Below are positions 1 through 8,742 of a DNA stretch of 34,638 bases, piece after piece (the stretch's first letter is position 1; every line of letters begins with the position of its first letter). The notes under the pieces were generated by a model. It saw only the letters and a list, made by a program, of their open reading frames with translations. It was not told the origin of the DNA and searched no databases. Location of the stretch: contig NZ_JAMXOT010000189.1 in the NCBI RefSeq assembly GCF_024220515.1, positions 1-34,638 of the forward strand, read 5' to 3'. A program made the position numbers and the translations under genes. Source of the DNA: Oscillatoria sp. HE19RPO (lineage in GTDB: Bacteria; Cyanobacteriota; Cyanobacteriia; Cyanobacteriales; Laspinemataceae).

Positions 1-140
1 CCTGCGGGTTTTTACAGACCTTTGACAACCGGATTCCGTATTATCATACCAAATACGGTTGTTAAAAGTCGATTTTCTCTTCAGCCTGCGTAGGCAGGCT
101 TTGTCTGTATAGCCCCAGGCTTGAGCCTGCGGGTTTTTAC
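1..140 (+). repeat. MITE-like palindromic repeat, two partial copies
   Basis: Bases 1-41 are the right end of one copy (cut by the window edge), ending in CCGGATTCCGTAT. Bases 46-140 are a second copy that starts with ATACCAAATACGG, carries the core palindrome AGCCTGCGTAGGCAGGCT and stops just before the stop codon of the minus-strand gene at 142. Full copies of the same element lie at 19124-19244, 22652-22775 (reversed) and 30169-30290. The two ends are imperfect inverted repeats of each other (about 25 bp), as expected of a small non-autonomous mobile element. It also separates the 3' end of the membrane-protein pair from whatever lies upstream. Confidence 0.8.
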
Positions 141-141
141 T

Positions 142-1758
142 TTATCCTCCATCTAGGGGTACGGCTTTTTCTATACTCCAAATATGCCCAAAGGGATGGA
201 GGGGATTGAGGGTATAACGCGGATCGAACTCAAGGGATTGATACAACTCCTCAGTGGGACGGAATAAAAACAGGGAGGATGAGGGTTCGGTGATTTCCAC
301 GCCATCGCTGTTAGGGAGGAGAAGAAAGCGCACATCGGAATTGAGTTTATAACTCAAGGCAATCAGACGACTGAGGCGATCGCGACTCCCGATTACCACA
401 GGGTTTTGCTCTTGATTGACCAGTTGGGCGACTTCCACATCATAATAACAACTATATTTATGCCACCAGGTTTCCGCAGAGGCACTCACAACACCGGATA
501 CAATACCGACCCCCAGCAATGCCACATAGGCAAATTGCCAGAATCGACGCTGGAGATTTCTTCCAGTATCGAGACGGAGGCGACTGGCGAATAGATAGGC
601 AACCGCCAATTGCAGGGCTAAATAGGAGGGTAAAAGATAGCGAGCAATCCCCGACCTCTGACCCCCGGAAATCACATCATAGAGCATCAAAAACAAGCCA
701 TTAGCGGCAATGGATGTGAGCAGAAACCCCCCGACGAATTTCGGGTTTTTGCGAACCGTCACCCACAAGGCATATCCGACGAACAGGAGAATCGGGATAA
801 CAGCATACCCCCAGAGATTGCCCCAAGCCAAGGGGGTGAAATCTTGGCCTAATTCTACATCAAAAAACCGCAGAGGATAGACGCTATGAAGGTCAAAAAA
901 GACTGAACTCAAATTCACCACCCAACGTTTCACTAAGGCATCCAGAGGCGTATCTCGCCCCAACCATCCCCCCAGTCGGCTGTTATTATTGAAATAAACC
1001 ACAATCCAGGGAATCAAGGCAGCACAACCAATTCCGGAAGCAATCAGATAAAATTTAAAGGATTGAGTCCATTTCCATTTTTCGTGAAATCCCACATACA
1101 ATCCATGACCGAAAAAGACTAATCCTGAAATCAGGTGGGAATAGAAGCCTAAGACAACGGTTACGGCATAAATTACCCAACTGCGGCGGGTTTTCAAGCG
1201 CAGCGATCGCAACAAGGCTAAACCGGAAACTAAGGTAACAACCGTCCATAAACTATATTGTCTGGCTTCTTGAGCATAGAGCAAATGTAAGGGAGAAACT
1301 GCTACAAAAGACAGGGCAATCCAGCCGACCATTGGGGCAGCAAATAGCTCTAAACTGAGAAAGTAAATAGCCGGAAATGCCAACAGGCTCAAAATTGCTG
1401 CAACGCTACGAGTCACGGTGATAGAGTTGCCAAATAGTTCCATCCAGAGGCGGGTTAAAAGGTAATAAATGGGAGCGTGTTCAGCATTTTTAGCCAAGGC
1501 ATTGAGGGTATCTCCCCACCCGCGTTCTGGGGAGAGGCTTTGAAACTCTTGCAACTGGGCGATCGTCAGGGGTTCCCCCGTGGGAAGTTGCTCATAAAAG
1601 TTGGATTTTCGGTATCCTGCCACTCGCAAAGAGGTATGGACTTCATCCACCCAGTAAATTTTTTGGTCTAAATTATAAAACCTCAAAAAGATACCGATCG
1701 CGAGAACTAACGCCACTAAAACCCGTAGACTATTCCAATAAAGTTGGGGAGTTTTCAT
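142..1758 (-). CDS. GT-C type glycosyltransferase (PMT/ArnT-like, family 39-like)
   Basis: A 538-residue polytopic membrane protein. After an N-terminal membrane helix (about residues 11-27) comes the acidic motif YWVDEVHT (D38, E39) in the first outer loop, the usual place of the catalytic or metal-binding acidic residues in PMT_2-type enzymes that use polyprenyl-phosphate sugars. A segment like the family's 'PPLYYLL' (here APIYYLLTRLW) follows, then about ten hydrophobic helices and a soluble C-terminal tail of roughly 100 residues. I chose the ATG at 1758: it lies two bases after the stop of the upstream gene and has AGGA six bases before it. An upstream in-frame start at 1788 would overlap that gene. 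The two genes are almost certainly co-transcribed and probably act in the same envelope-glycan pathway. The sugar and acceptor cannot be told. Confidence 0.8.
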   Translation of the reverse strand: MKTPQLYWNSLRVLVALVLAIGIFLRFYNLDQKIYWVDEVHTSLRVAGYRKSNFYEQLPTGEPLTIAQLQEFQSLSPERGWGDTLNALAKNAEHAPIYYLLTRLWMELFGNSITVTRSVAAILSLLAFPAIYFLSLELFAAPMVGWIALSFVAVSPLHLLYAQEARQYSLWTVVTLVSGLALLRSLRLKTRRSWVIYAVTVVLGFYSHLISGLVFFGHGLYVGFHEKWKWTQSFKFYLIASGIGCAALIPWIVVYFNNNSRLGGWLGRDTPLDALVKRWVVNLSSVFFDLHSVYPLRFFDVELGQDFTPLAWGNLWGYAVIPILLFVGYALWVTVRKNPKFVGGFLLTSIAANGLFLMLYDVISGGQRSGIARYLLPSYLALQLAVAYLFASRLRLDTGRNLQRRFWQFAYVALLGVGIVSGVVSASAETWWHKYSCYYDVEVAQLVNQEQNPVVIGSRDRLSRLIALSYKLNSDVRFLLLPNSDGVEITEPSSSLFLFRPTEELYQSLEFDPRYTLNPLHPFGHIWSIEKAVPLDGG

Positions 1759-1760
1759 CC

Positions 1761-3452
1761 TTAATCCTGCTGAACCGTTAAAATACAATCCGCTGATAAG
1801 ACAGCAAAATCAGCGGTTTCAAACCTTGAACACTGGGTCATTAGGGTGGCGATCGCCGGTTGAATGCCCGCTTCCAGATTGGCGATCGCCTCCTGGGTAA
1901 CGGCATAGGGGTTTAACCACCGATTGTAAGATAAATACCCCGGAGTAAACGCCCCTTTTTCAATCAACCACCAATCCACCCCATTTTCTTGCAAAAAGAC
2001 AACGACATCCCCCATATTGGGACTATACTGTGCTTGAATCATCCGCTGGAGGCGATTTCTAAACCGTTCATAGTAACCCCAATGATAGGGAATTGCATAT
2101 TCTCGGGCAGCCAAAACCGAACGATGAGCAAAGGTGGGTAAATTATTGGCTTCTTCTGCTAGGGAAGCAATCAAAATATCCGATGGTTGCTGTTGCAAGA
2201 AGGCATAAAGTTCAGGTTGTTCTCCCCGTTCATAAGAAGTCCAGGGAAAATTGTTCATCGCCAACTGAGGATAAAAGAGAAAGGCTATAGCCAACAGCCC
2301 AGAAATGATTCCTGCGGTAATTTTTTTAGGCACTGATTGTCCCCATCTCCAGAGGGCATCGAGTAGAATGGTAATGGCGATCGCAGCCGCCCATGCCATC
2401 ACCATTCGTAAACTATGCTGGGTATAGCGACTCGGCAAATGGAGTTTAAACAGCAATCCATGCGCCGCAAAAAACATCAAAAAAGCGGCAATTACAATCT
2501 CTAATAAAATTCGGATGCGTGCAGAAACCGCCGAGACTAAAATAAATACCTTGGGAAATTTGAGCAAAATTGGCAACAAAAAGCCTAAAGCCATGAACAC
2601 CGGAGTTAAAATAGCAGACAGGGCAATCCCACTTCTTCCATGAAACCAAAACGCCCAAGCATCATCCATAAAAAATTGGCTTCTTCCTCCCGATAAAAAT
2701 TCCGGCAGTTGTCGCGCTTGCGAAGCCGAAATCGTCGGACCAAAGTCTGAGCTAGTTAGGGCATAAATCACTAAAATTAATCCAGCAATAGCTAGATTAA
2801 TTCCCAATAAATTAATATCCTGACGGGTCAGTTTAATCCGAATTTTCCAACTTTTCCACTCTATACCTTGTAAAATTAAAATTACGGCAATAATTAACAC
2901 ATATTGGGGATAAAAGAGTCCTAGTATGGCAATAAAAATCCCTGTAAAAACAACATTTTTCTGTAAAAAATAATACAGAAGCGGCAAAAACAAGGGATAG
3001 ACAAATGCTTTCGGCGTAGCAGAAATCAGCCCATCTTGCATCCACAAACTTTGATTGAGTAATAAAGATGCTACAAACCCGGCAAATGGCACCGGAAACA
3101 ACTCCATCGTGACTCCAAAACAAAAAATAGTGGTGATTAAACCCAACAGAAGAGGCAACAGTTTACTCAGCAACAAGGGGGCAATTCCCACCGCTGCCAT
3201 AAACCGATACAACAGTGCATAACCGGCAGGTGCAACAGATTGAAAATAATCCGCAATTAAATCATTGGGGAATAACCCCGGATCCAAAAAGCGCTGCATC
3301 CAAAAAACGTGCTGCCGCGCATCATCTTGCACCACTAAATCAGCACTAAATGCTTGCTGAAGTCCCCCAATTCCATAGATAGCGGCGAACGTCAAGCTCA
3401 AACTGAACCAAAAAATTACCGCTGATTTAGGGGTAGAGGGTGCAGGTGCCAT
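1761..3452 (-). CDS. polytopic membrane protein, GT-C-like, function unknown
   Basis: A protein of about 563 residues with a first membrane helix (FWFSLSLTFAAIYGIGG) followed by the acidic loop motif VVQDDARQH and then many hydrophobic segments. An acidic pair directly after the first helix is the hallmark layout of GT-C glycosyltransferases, so I infer a sugar-transfer or related lipid-linked glycan role, but no specific family is recognised. The C-terminal 130 residues are mostly soluble. The start is uncertain: the ATG at 3452 is the first ATG, while the frame stays open to a TTG at 3509, and neither has a clear ribosome-binding site. The stop codon lies two bases before the start of the GT39-like gene, indicating an operon of two membrane enzymes. 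Confidence 0.65.
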   Translation of the reverse strand: MAPAPSTPKSAVIFWFSLSLTFAAIYGIGGLQQAFSADLVVQDDARQHVFWMQRFLDPGLFPNDLIADYFQSVAPAGYALLYRFMAAVGIAPLLLSKLLPLLLGLITTIFCFGVTMELFPVPFAGFVASLLLNQSLWMQDGLISATPKAFVYPLFLPLLYYFLQKNVVFTGIFIAILGLFYPQYVLIIAVILILQGIEWKSWKIRIKLTRQDINLLGINLAIAGLILVIYALTSSDFGPTISASQARQLPEFLSGGRSQFFMDDAWAFWFHGRSGIALSAILTPVFMALGFLLPILLKFPKVFILVSAVSARIRILLEIVIAAFLMFFAAHGLLFKLHLPSRYTQHSLRMVMAWAAAIAITILLDALWRWGQSVPKKITAGIISGLLAIAFLFYPQLAMNNFPWTSYERGEQPELYAFLQQQPSDILIASLAEEANNLPTFAHRSVLAAREYAIPYHWGYYERFRNRLQRMIQAQYSPNMGDVVVFLQENGVDWWLIEKGAFTPGYLSYNRWLNPYAVTQEAIANLEAGIQPAIATLMTQCSRFETADFAVLSADCILTVQQD

Positions 3453-3633
3453 GCAAAAGCGATGCAGGCGGTTACTCAAGGGAATGGAAACAGAAGTGGG
3501 AGAGGACAAGGGTTTAAATCTGGGGGAAGGATTAATTTAAAATTCTAACCGATCGCCGGGAACAGGGGAAGCATCAGCCACCTCCAACCCCCTAAAAATG
3601 ATAAAATTGAGTAAATTTCCCGACAACATTGGT

Positions 3634-3649
3634 CCTGTAAACTTCATTG
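3634..3649 (+). promoter_or_regulatory. Uma2 upstream element (possible extended -10)
   Basis: CCTGTAAACTTCATTG begins 29 bases before the ATG of the first Uma2 gene. Closely similar strings sit 25-31 bases before the other three Uma2 starts. TG-TAAACT could be an extended -10 box (TAAACT at 3638-3643), which would give a leader of about a dozen bases. No convincing -35 box is seen. Confidence 0.45.
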
Positions 3650-3662
3650 GGTTACTCTAACC

Positions 3663-4265
3663 ATGAATACCACCCTAGCGGTCCCTGAAATTTCCCCATT
3701 GGTCCTGCAAATGTCTCCGGCGATCGAGATGACAGACGAGCAATTTTTCGATTTTTGCCAACAAAACCGAGACTATCGAATTGAACGCACCGCCAAAGGA
3801 GAAGTGATTATCATGTCCCCCACGGGTTCAGAAACCGGAAACCGCAATTTTGATTTAATTTTCCAACTCGGACTCTGGACTCGACAAAACAAAACTGGAA
3901 TCGGATTTGATTCTTCCACCGGCTTTACCCTTCCCAATGGCTCTATAAAATCCTCTGATGCAGCCTGGATAAGACTCGAAAAATGGCACAATCTCACCCC
4001 AGAACAACAACAAAAATTTGCCCCCATCTGTCCGGATTTTGTCGTCGAACTCCGGTCCCCCAGTGACAACTTGAAACGCCTGCAAGATAAACTGCAAGAT
4101 TATATTGAGCAGGGAACATTACTCGGGTGGCTAATTGACCGCAAACACCAGCAAGTTTATATTTATCGTCCCAACCAACCTGTAGGCTGTTTGACCCAAC
4201 CCACCACCTTAAGCGAGGAGTCCGTTTTACCGGGATTTGTCTTAGATTTATCCACCATTTGGTAA
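3663..4265 (+). CDS. Uma2 family (DUF820) predicted PD-(D/E)XK nuclease
   Basis: A 200-residue protein with the whole Uma2 layout: an N-terminal helical part containing MTDEQFFDFC, the 'RTAKGEVIIMSPTGSETG' strand-turn, SSDAAWIR carrying the putative catalytic Asp, FVVELRSPSD with the putative catalytic Glu, and a C-terminal LLGWLIDRKHQQVYIYRP segment. The family belongs structurally to the restriction-endonuclease fold and is hugely expanded in cyanobacteria. Its cellular role is not established, and any nuclease activity of this protein is inferred. It is transcribed away from the membrane-protein pair and followed after about 245 bases by a second, only distantly similar Uma2 gene. Confidence 0.9.
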   Translation: MNTTLAVPEISPLVLQMSPAIEMTDEQFFDFCQQNRDYRIERTAKGEVIIMSPTGSETGNRNFDLIFQLGLWTRQNKTGIGFDSSTGFTLPNGSIKSSDAAWIRLEKWHNLTPEQQQKFAPICPDFVVELRSPSDNLKRLQDKLQDYIEQGTLLGWLIDRKHQQVYIYRPNQPVGCLTQPTTLSEESVLPGFVLDLSTIW

Positions 4266-4335
4266 TCCAATTTAATGAATTTCCCCTAAAGTTTGCCTGA
4301 AAACATGGCATGGATTAGAAGGTGATTAAGGTTGA

Positions 4336-4455
4336 ATGTTTCAAATTAAAGCCGGTGGATTGAGACTCGATTTGGAAGTCAAATCTTTCTCGCTTTTGAT
4401 TGGACAATCTGCTCCGGAGTATGTTAGAAATAAGTCAAGAGAGATTTCAATTTAA
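4336..4455 (+). CDS. possible 39-residue ORF, unknown
   Basis: A short open frame (begins MFQIKAGGLRLDLEVKSF, ends REISI) in the gap between two Uma2 genes. AAGG lies four bases before the ATG. The amphipathic, strand-like composition is plausible for a real peptide or for the leftover start of a lost gene, but nothing identifies it. It could equally be chance. Confidence 0.25.
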   Translation: MFQIKAGGLRLDLEVKSFSLLIGQSAPEYVRNKSREISI

Positions 4456-4478
4456 AATTCACGGCTTGCCCCTAAAAC

Positions 4479-4495
4479 CCTGTAAACTTTCATCG
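4479..4495 (+). promoter_or_regulatory. Uma2 upstream element (possible extended -10)
   Basis: CCTGTAAACTTTCATCG starts 31 bases before the ATG of the second Uma2 gene and matches the element at 3634-3649 except for one inserted T and one T-to-C change. The coding sequences behind the two copies are much less alike than these leaders. Confidence 0.45.
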
Positions 4496-4509
4496 GATAA
4501 TGATTCATT

Positions 4510-5274
4510 ATGACTATTAGCACGGAATCGGTTACCTCCCTGCCCGATCATACCCAACTACCCTGTGAGGATGGCACCTTTGTGCAGAACTTTCAAGAAC
4601 ACCCACAAAGCATCCTCTTGACTGATTCAATTCTTCCGGTTCTGGATGCCAAACATCCCGATGGAAATTACTGCATCGGTCAAGATAGTGGCATTTACTG
4701 GCGAATCACCGACCCACCCCTGAAAGGTGCGAAAGCGCCGGATTGGTTCTATGTTCCCAATGTTCCTCCCACCTTGGACGGACAACCGAGACGGTCCTAT
4801 GTCTTGTGGCAAGAAGTTATTCCCCCCCAAATTGTCATTGAATTTGTTTCGGGGAATGGTGCCGAAGAACGAGATAAAACCCCTTGGGAAGGCAAATTCT
4901 GGATCTATGAAACCGTGATTCGACCCGCCTACTATGCGATTTATGAAGTTCAAAAAGCCAGTGTGGAAGTCTATGGTCTCACCATCGGTCGCTATGAGTT
5001 AATTCCAGCCAATGAACGGGGTCATTTTCCCATTCCAGAACTGGGGGTGGAACTAGGAATTTGGTCGGGATTGTATGGCAACATGGACCTTCCTTGGTTA
5101 CGCTGGTGGGACAGTCAAGGAAATTTGCTGTTATCCGGTCACGAACAGGCCGAACAGGAACGCCAACGGGCCGAACAGGAACGCCAACGGACTGAACAGG
5201 AACGCCAACGGGCCGATCGCCTTGCCGCCCGATTGCGGGAGTTGGGGGTTGACCCCGAGGACTTAGCTGATTAA
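4510..5274 (+). CDS. Uma2 family protein with C-terminal coiled-coil repeat
   Basis: A 254-residue Uma2-type protein. The domain spans about residues 30-205, with APDWFYVPNVPP (Asp of the nuclease-like core) and PPQIVIEFVSGNG (Glu), followed by a Tyr-rich stretch typical of the longer COG4636 subgroup. Residues about 210-240 are an almost perfect seven-residue repeat of the type EQERQRA, encoded by a tandem 21-base DNA repeat, which should form a charged single helix or coiled coil. The tail RLRELGVDPEDLAD is common to this subgroup. The repeat tail suggests oligomerisation or a partner-binding arm. The fourth Uma2 gene of the window (30421) has an independent version of the same arrangement. 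Confidence 0.88.
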   Translation: MTISTESVTSLPDHTQLPCEDGTFVQNFQEHPQSILLTDSILPVLDAKHPDGNYCIGQDSGIYWRITDPPLKGAKAPDWFYVPNVPPTLDGQPRRSYVLWQEVIPPQIVIEFVSGNGAEERDKTPWEGKFWIYETVIRPAYYAIYEVQKASVEVYGLTIGRYELIPANERGHFPIPELGVELGIWSGLYGNMDLPWLRWWDSQGNLLLSGHEQAEQERQRAEQERQRTEQERQRADRLAARLRELGVDPEDLAD

Positions 5275-5302
5275 CGGGTTCCTAGACGGTAAAAAACTCA
5301 GG

Positions 5303-5330
5303 GTTAGGATGTCCAAACCGACATCCTAAC
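5303..5330 (+). terminator. perfect hairpin between Uma2 and tubulin-like gene
   Basis: An 11-bp perfect stem (GTTAGGATGTC / GACATCCTAAC) with a 6-base loop CAAACC. There is no T run after it, so it may be a factor-independent terminator of the weak cyanobacterial type, an mRNA-end stabiliser, or a leader structure for the gene at 5367. Confidence 0.5.
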
Positions 5331-5366
5331 TCTCCTAATTTAGTCATTAATAAACAGGAAAAAAAT

Positions 5367-8300
5367 ATGGCAGCAGTTGATGAAAAAAGTATGGTTCCCA
5401 CTGTCCTCGTGGGCGTGGGTGGAACGGGACATGAAGTGCTCTCCAGAGTCCGGCGTTTAGTGGAGGAAACTTATGGAAGTTTAGCGAATTTTCCCTTAAT
5501 TAGCTTTTTGGTGATTGATACGGATAAAGAATATAAGGTCAGCAGTTCGGTGGCAGCAGGTTCGGCCTTTAAAGACCATGAAAAATACTGGGCCAGTGTC
5601 AGTGGGCGGCAGGTGCGGGATATGATGTCAAATATGCAGAATTATCCCTGGATTGAACGCTGGTTTCCCACGGAATTGGAACGGAATATTAGTGCTATTG
5701 AAGCAGGGGCGGGACAAATTCGGGGCTGTGGTCGGTTTGCGTTTTTCTGCAACTATCACGGGATTCAGAAAGCCTTTGAACGGTCTTGCGATCGCATTAA
5801 AGGTCATGAGAATTATATGCTCGATCGCTACGGTATCAAAGTCGTGACTTCGGGGATTAATGTGTTTGTAATCGGGTCTCTCTCTGGGGGAACCGGCAGT
5901 GGAATGTTGATTGATATCGGCTACTGTATCAATCATTGGCTGAAAGGACAAGGGAGTCCAATGGTAACGGCGATCGCCCCATTACCTGCCGCCTTTGCTA
6001 CCATTAACGTGGGCGATCGCGTCCTTGCCAATGGATATGCTGCCATGATGGAATTGAGCTATTTTTCCGACTATCGCACGGAATATTTAGCCCAGTATAG
6101 TGCCAGCTTACTCGATGAAGTGCGATCGAATCGTGCCCCCTTTGACTTCACCTACCTAGTCGGCACAAAAAACGGCGACAGTGAATTTACCCTCGACCAA
6201 ATTCGCGAACTAATTTCTCAAAATATCTTTCTGGATTTAACCTCCGACTTCGCCCCTCATAAGCGCTCAATTCGAGATAATATCAAAGGCGCTTGGGCAC
6301 AAGCAGACCCCGGAGGACGAGGGTATCCCAAAAACTTCATGAGTTTTGGACTCTCCACCATTGAAATTCCCATTGCCCAAATTAGAACCTCCTTATCCAA
6401 TCGCCTTGCTGCCGACTTTGTAAGCTGGTGGTTAAACGAAAGTGTTCTTTTACCCCCGCAAACTTTTGAGTTAGTGCAGAATGACATTCTCAAACGGATG
6501 CGCCTCACCGATATGGAGTTACTCACGGATTTAGGGGCAGCAGGAGATAAATCTTATGTGGCCGAAATCTCCAGTTTTGTCAATAGTATCCGCAGTGAAA
6601 TTTCCCGAGAAAATCTCCTCCAATGTACCCAACAAGGGGTAATGGGAGTTGCGGGAACTGAAAAGGGCAAAATCCTCCAATTTGGAGAGTTTTTACAGGA
6701 AAAAGTGGAGGAATACCGGGCCAATCACCTGCGAGAACTGAGTCCCGATGAACGATTGCATGGGGATTTTTTGCAAAAAATGTACGATAATCGCAATCGC
6801 ATCATCCAACAAGGACGCCAAGCCTTAGAAGAGGAATTTTATCGGATTATTGAGGACCGCAATCGGGGGCCAAAATTTGCAGAAATCTTTCTGGTTACCG
6901 TGCGTCAAGTCTTCGAGAATGCCGTGGAAAAGTTTCGGCGAGAAGGGGAGAAAGTCTGGCAACCCAATGAAGAAAACCGCCGCAAACAGTATGAGGATGC
7001 CTTACAAGATATCGGCCATTTTAAAGATAAATTTGGCTTAACCAAACAGGCAAAAATGGAGGAGTATGCAGAAAAGGGATTAGCGGGTTTAGAAGGGAGC
7101 TTAATTGCCACCATTCAGCGCAAAACGCGGTTTTTGGGATTGGATACCATCGCCCGGTTACAGGAGCATTTAGATGAGTTAGAGCGCCGATTGGCCCGAT
7201 GGACTCAGAAGATGCGCCAAACTCGCGATACCTTCGCCCATGAAGCGGATTCCCAAGCGGATAGTGCCGATGCGTTAACGATTAATGGGATTAAATTATA
7301 CGATCGCCAAGAACTGAATCAACTCTATCAAGACTTGATTGAACAATATGCCAGTTCCACCGAAGGTAGCAAGAGTCGCTATCAAACGGGACTCGATGGA
7401 CTCTGTAGTAATTTATCCAATCAAGTCCTCGCCGATAGCAGTCCCTTGTGGAAACAAAACCGGGCGGCAGGGGAAACTATGCGCCTGTTTGATGTTCAAC
7501 AATTAGCGGAAGTTCAAGAAGAGGATTTCCAAGGGATTATAGCAGAAAAAAGCCGTAGCATTATCAATTTAGCCCCGAATAGTAGCCGGATTAAACGGGA
7601 ACTGGCAGCTTGCGATCGCCTGTTCAAAGTCTTTAATAATGATGCCGCTGAAATCCGCAATCAATTGGCGATCGCCTACAGTAAATCCAAACCCGTTATC
7701 CTCCTCAATCCTGCCGTCATGACAGGACGAGATGCCGGATTTACCCCCGCTACAAATACCAAAGTTGCAGTAGTCGGAGGGCGCACTCCCACGGACCCGG
7801 CTGCCATTAAACTCCTCCCCTTATTAGAGGAACGAGTCGGCAGTTCCGATGCGGTTACCCCCTTAGGAGAAGAAGAACGACATCGGGTCGTATTCGTGCA
7901 AGAAATGGGGGGATTTTCCTTACGCTGTATTGATGGAATGCAGGAATTGCGCCACTCCTATCAAGACTGGAAAGGACAAACCATTGAAGCAAAACGCGCC
8001 CAATTAAAAGGAGAAAGCAAAGACCCCCCAATTCCCGTTCATATCCAAAAAGAACCGCCCTTTTGGGATATTTTCCCCGAGAATCCGGCAGTATATCAAT
8101 TGGTGGTGTTAGGACGTTCTTTGAATGTTTTACGCATTGAAGAAAATCGCCAAACGAAGGAAAATCTAGTCCGTTATACCCGCCAAACCTCCATCGGCAG
8201 TGAAAATGTCGAGATATCTGCCACTTGGGAAGAAGCGGTACAAGTGCTAGAAGTGAATCAATGCCGAGGCGATCGCGAGGAAATTCAGCGCCAAGTTACT

Positions 8301-8645
8301 GCCAAAATTAACGCTGCTGAAACAGCAACCCAAAAGCGGGAATTGTATCAACATTTTATGGAGTATTTGGGGGAACGACAAACGGAACTGGAGAAAGAAG
8401 GCGGCAAAGATAGCTTGATTTATAAGCGAGAAGCCAAAATCATCCAAGAGGCGATCGAAACCCATCAATTGCATCTCGCTGTTGCTGCATCTCCCGTCCC
8501 CCCAGCAACCGCCCCCACCGCCGTTGCCACTCCCACCGATGCACCCCCACAAACCCATGTATTCTGCACCAAATGCGGCACGAAAAACCCAGCTAATTCT
8601 AAGTTTTGTTTTAAGTGCGGCAATCAATTAGTGTCTTTGAGTTAA
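5367..8645 (+). CDS. tubulin-like GTPase domain protein with zinc ribbon
   Basis: A 1092-residue protein of the 'tubulin like' family (Pfam Tubulin_2 type, FtsZ/tubulin superfamily). The N-terminal nucleotide-binding fold shows GVGGTG (residues 16-21), the VIDTD strand end (49-53), a GAGQIRGCGR loop and the tubulin signature GGTGSG (174-179) in SLSGGTGSGM. A GTPase is therefore expected. Residues about 400-750 are mostly charged helix, probably coiled coil. The end is a proline/alanine/threonine-rich linker followed by a CxxC-CxxC zinc ribbon (Cys 1067, 1070, 1081, 1084). The start is supported by AGGA seven bases before the ATG. Such FtsZ-like proteins have been linked by comparative genomics to membrane remodelling. 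Here the gene stands alone, with its own strong terminator, so no partner can be read from context. A role in cell division is not implied. Confidence 0.85.
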   Translation: MAAVDEKSMVPTVLVGVGGTGHEVLSRVRRLVEETYGSLANFPLISFLVIDTDKEYKVSSSVAAGSAFKDHEKYWASVSGRQVRDMMSNMQNYPWIERWFPTELERNISAIEAGAGQIRGCGRFAFFCNYHGIQKAFERSCDRIKGHENYMLDRYGIKVVTSGINVFVIGSLSGGTGSGMLIDIGYCINHWLKGQGSPMVTAIAPLPAAFATINVGDRVLANGYAAMMELSYFSDYRTEYLAQYSASLLDEVRSNRAPFDFTYLVGTKNGDSEFTLDQIRELISQNIFLDLTSDFAPHKRSIRDNIKGAWAQADPGGRGYPKNFMSFGLSTIEIPIAQIRTSLSNRLAADFVSWWLNESVLLPPQTFELVQNDILKRMRLTDMELLTDLGAAGDKSYVAEISSFVNSIRSEISRENLLQCTQQGVMGVAGTEKGKILQFGEFLQEKVEEYRANHLRELSPDERLHGDFLQKMYDNRNRIIQQGRQALEEEFYRIIEDRNRGPKFAEIFLVTVRQVFENAVEKFRREGEKVWQPNEENRRKQYEDALQDIGHFKDKFGLTKQAKMEEYAEKGLAGLEGSLIATIQRKTRFLGLDTIARLQEHLDELERRLARWTQKMRQTRDTFAHEADSQADSADALTINGIKLYDRQELNQLYQDLIEQYASSTEGSKSRYQTGLDGLCSNLSNQVLADSSPLWKQNRAAGETMRLFDVQQLAEVQEEDFQGIIAEKSRSIINLAPNSSRIKRELAACDRLFKVFNNDAAEIRNQLAIAYSKSKPVILLNPAVMTGRDAGFTPATNTKVAVVGGRTPTDPAAIKLLPLLEERVGSSDAVTPLGEEERHRVVFVQEMGGFSLRCIDGMQELRHSYQDWKGQTIEAKRAQLKGESKDPPIPVHIQKEPPFWDIFPENPAVYQLVVLGRSLNVLRIEENRQTKENLVRYTRQTSIGSENVEISATWEEAVQVLEVNQCRGDREEIQRQVTAKINAAETATQKRELYQHFMEYLGERQTELEKEGGKDSLIYKREAKIIQEAIETHQLHLAVAASPVPPATAPTAVATPTDAPPQTHVFCTKCGTKNPANSKFCFKCGNQLVSLS

Positions 8646-8676
8646 CAATTACAAACTGATTCAAGTTACCCGATAA

Positions 8677-8702
8677 AAAAAGCCCGCAAATGCGGGCTTT
8701 TT
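8677..8702. terminator. bidirectional rho-independent terminator
   Basis: Stem AAAAAGCCCGC / GCGGGCTTTTT with an AAAT loop. A run of T on both strands makes it work for the tubulin-like gene on plus and for the small gene at 8743-8943 on minus. Confidence 0.9.
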
Positions 8703-8742
8703 ATCATTTAGGAATTGCATAGAGTCAAGGCGGAAGAAACTC

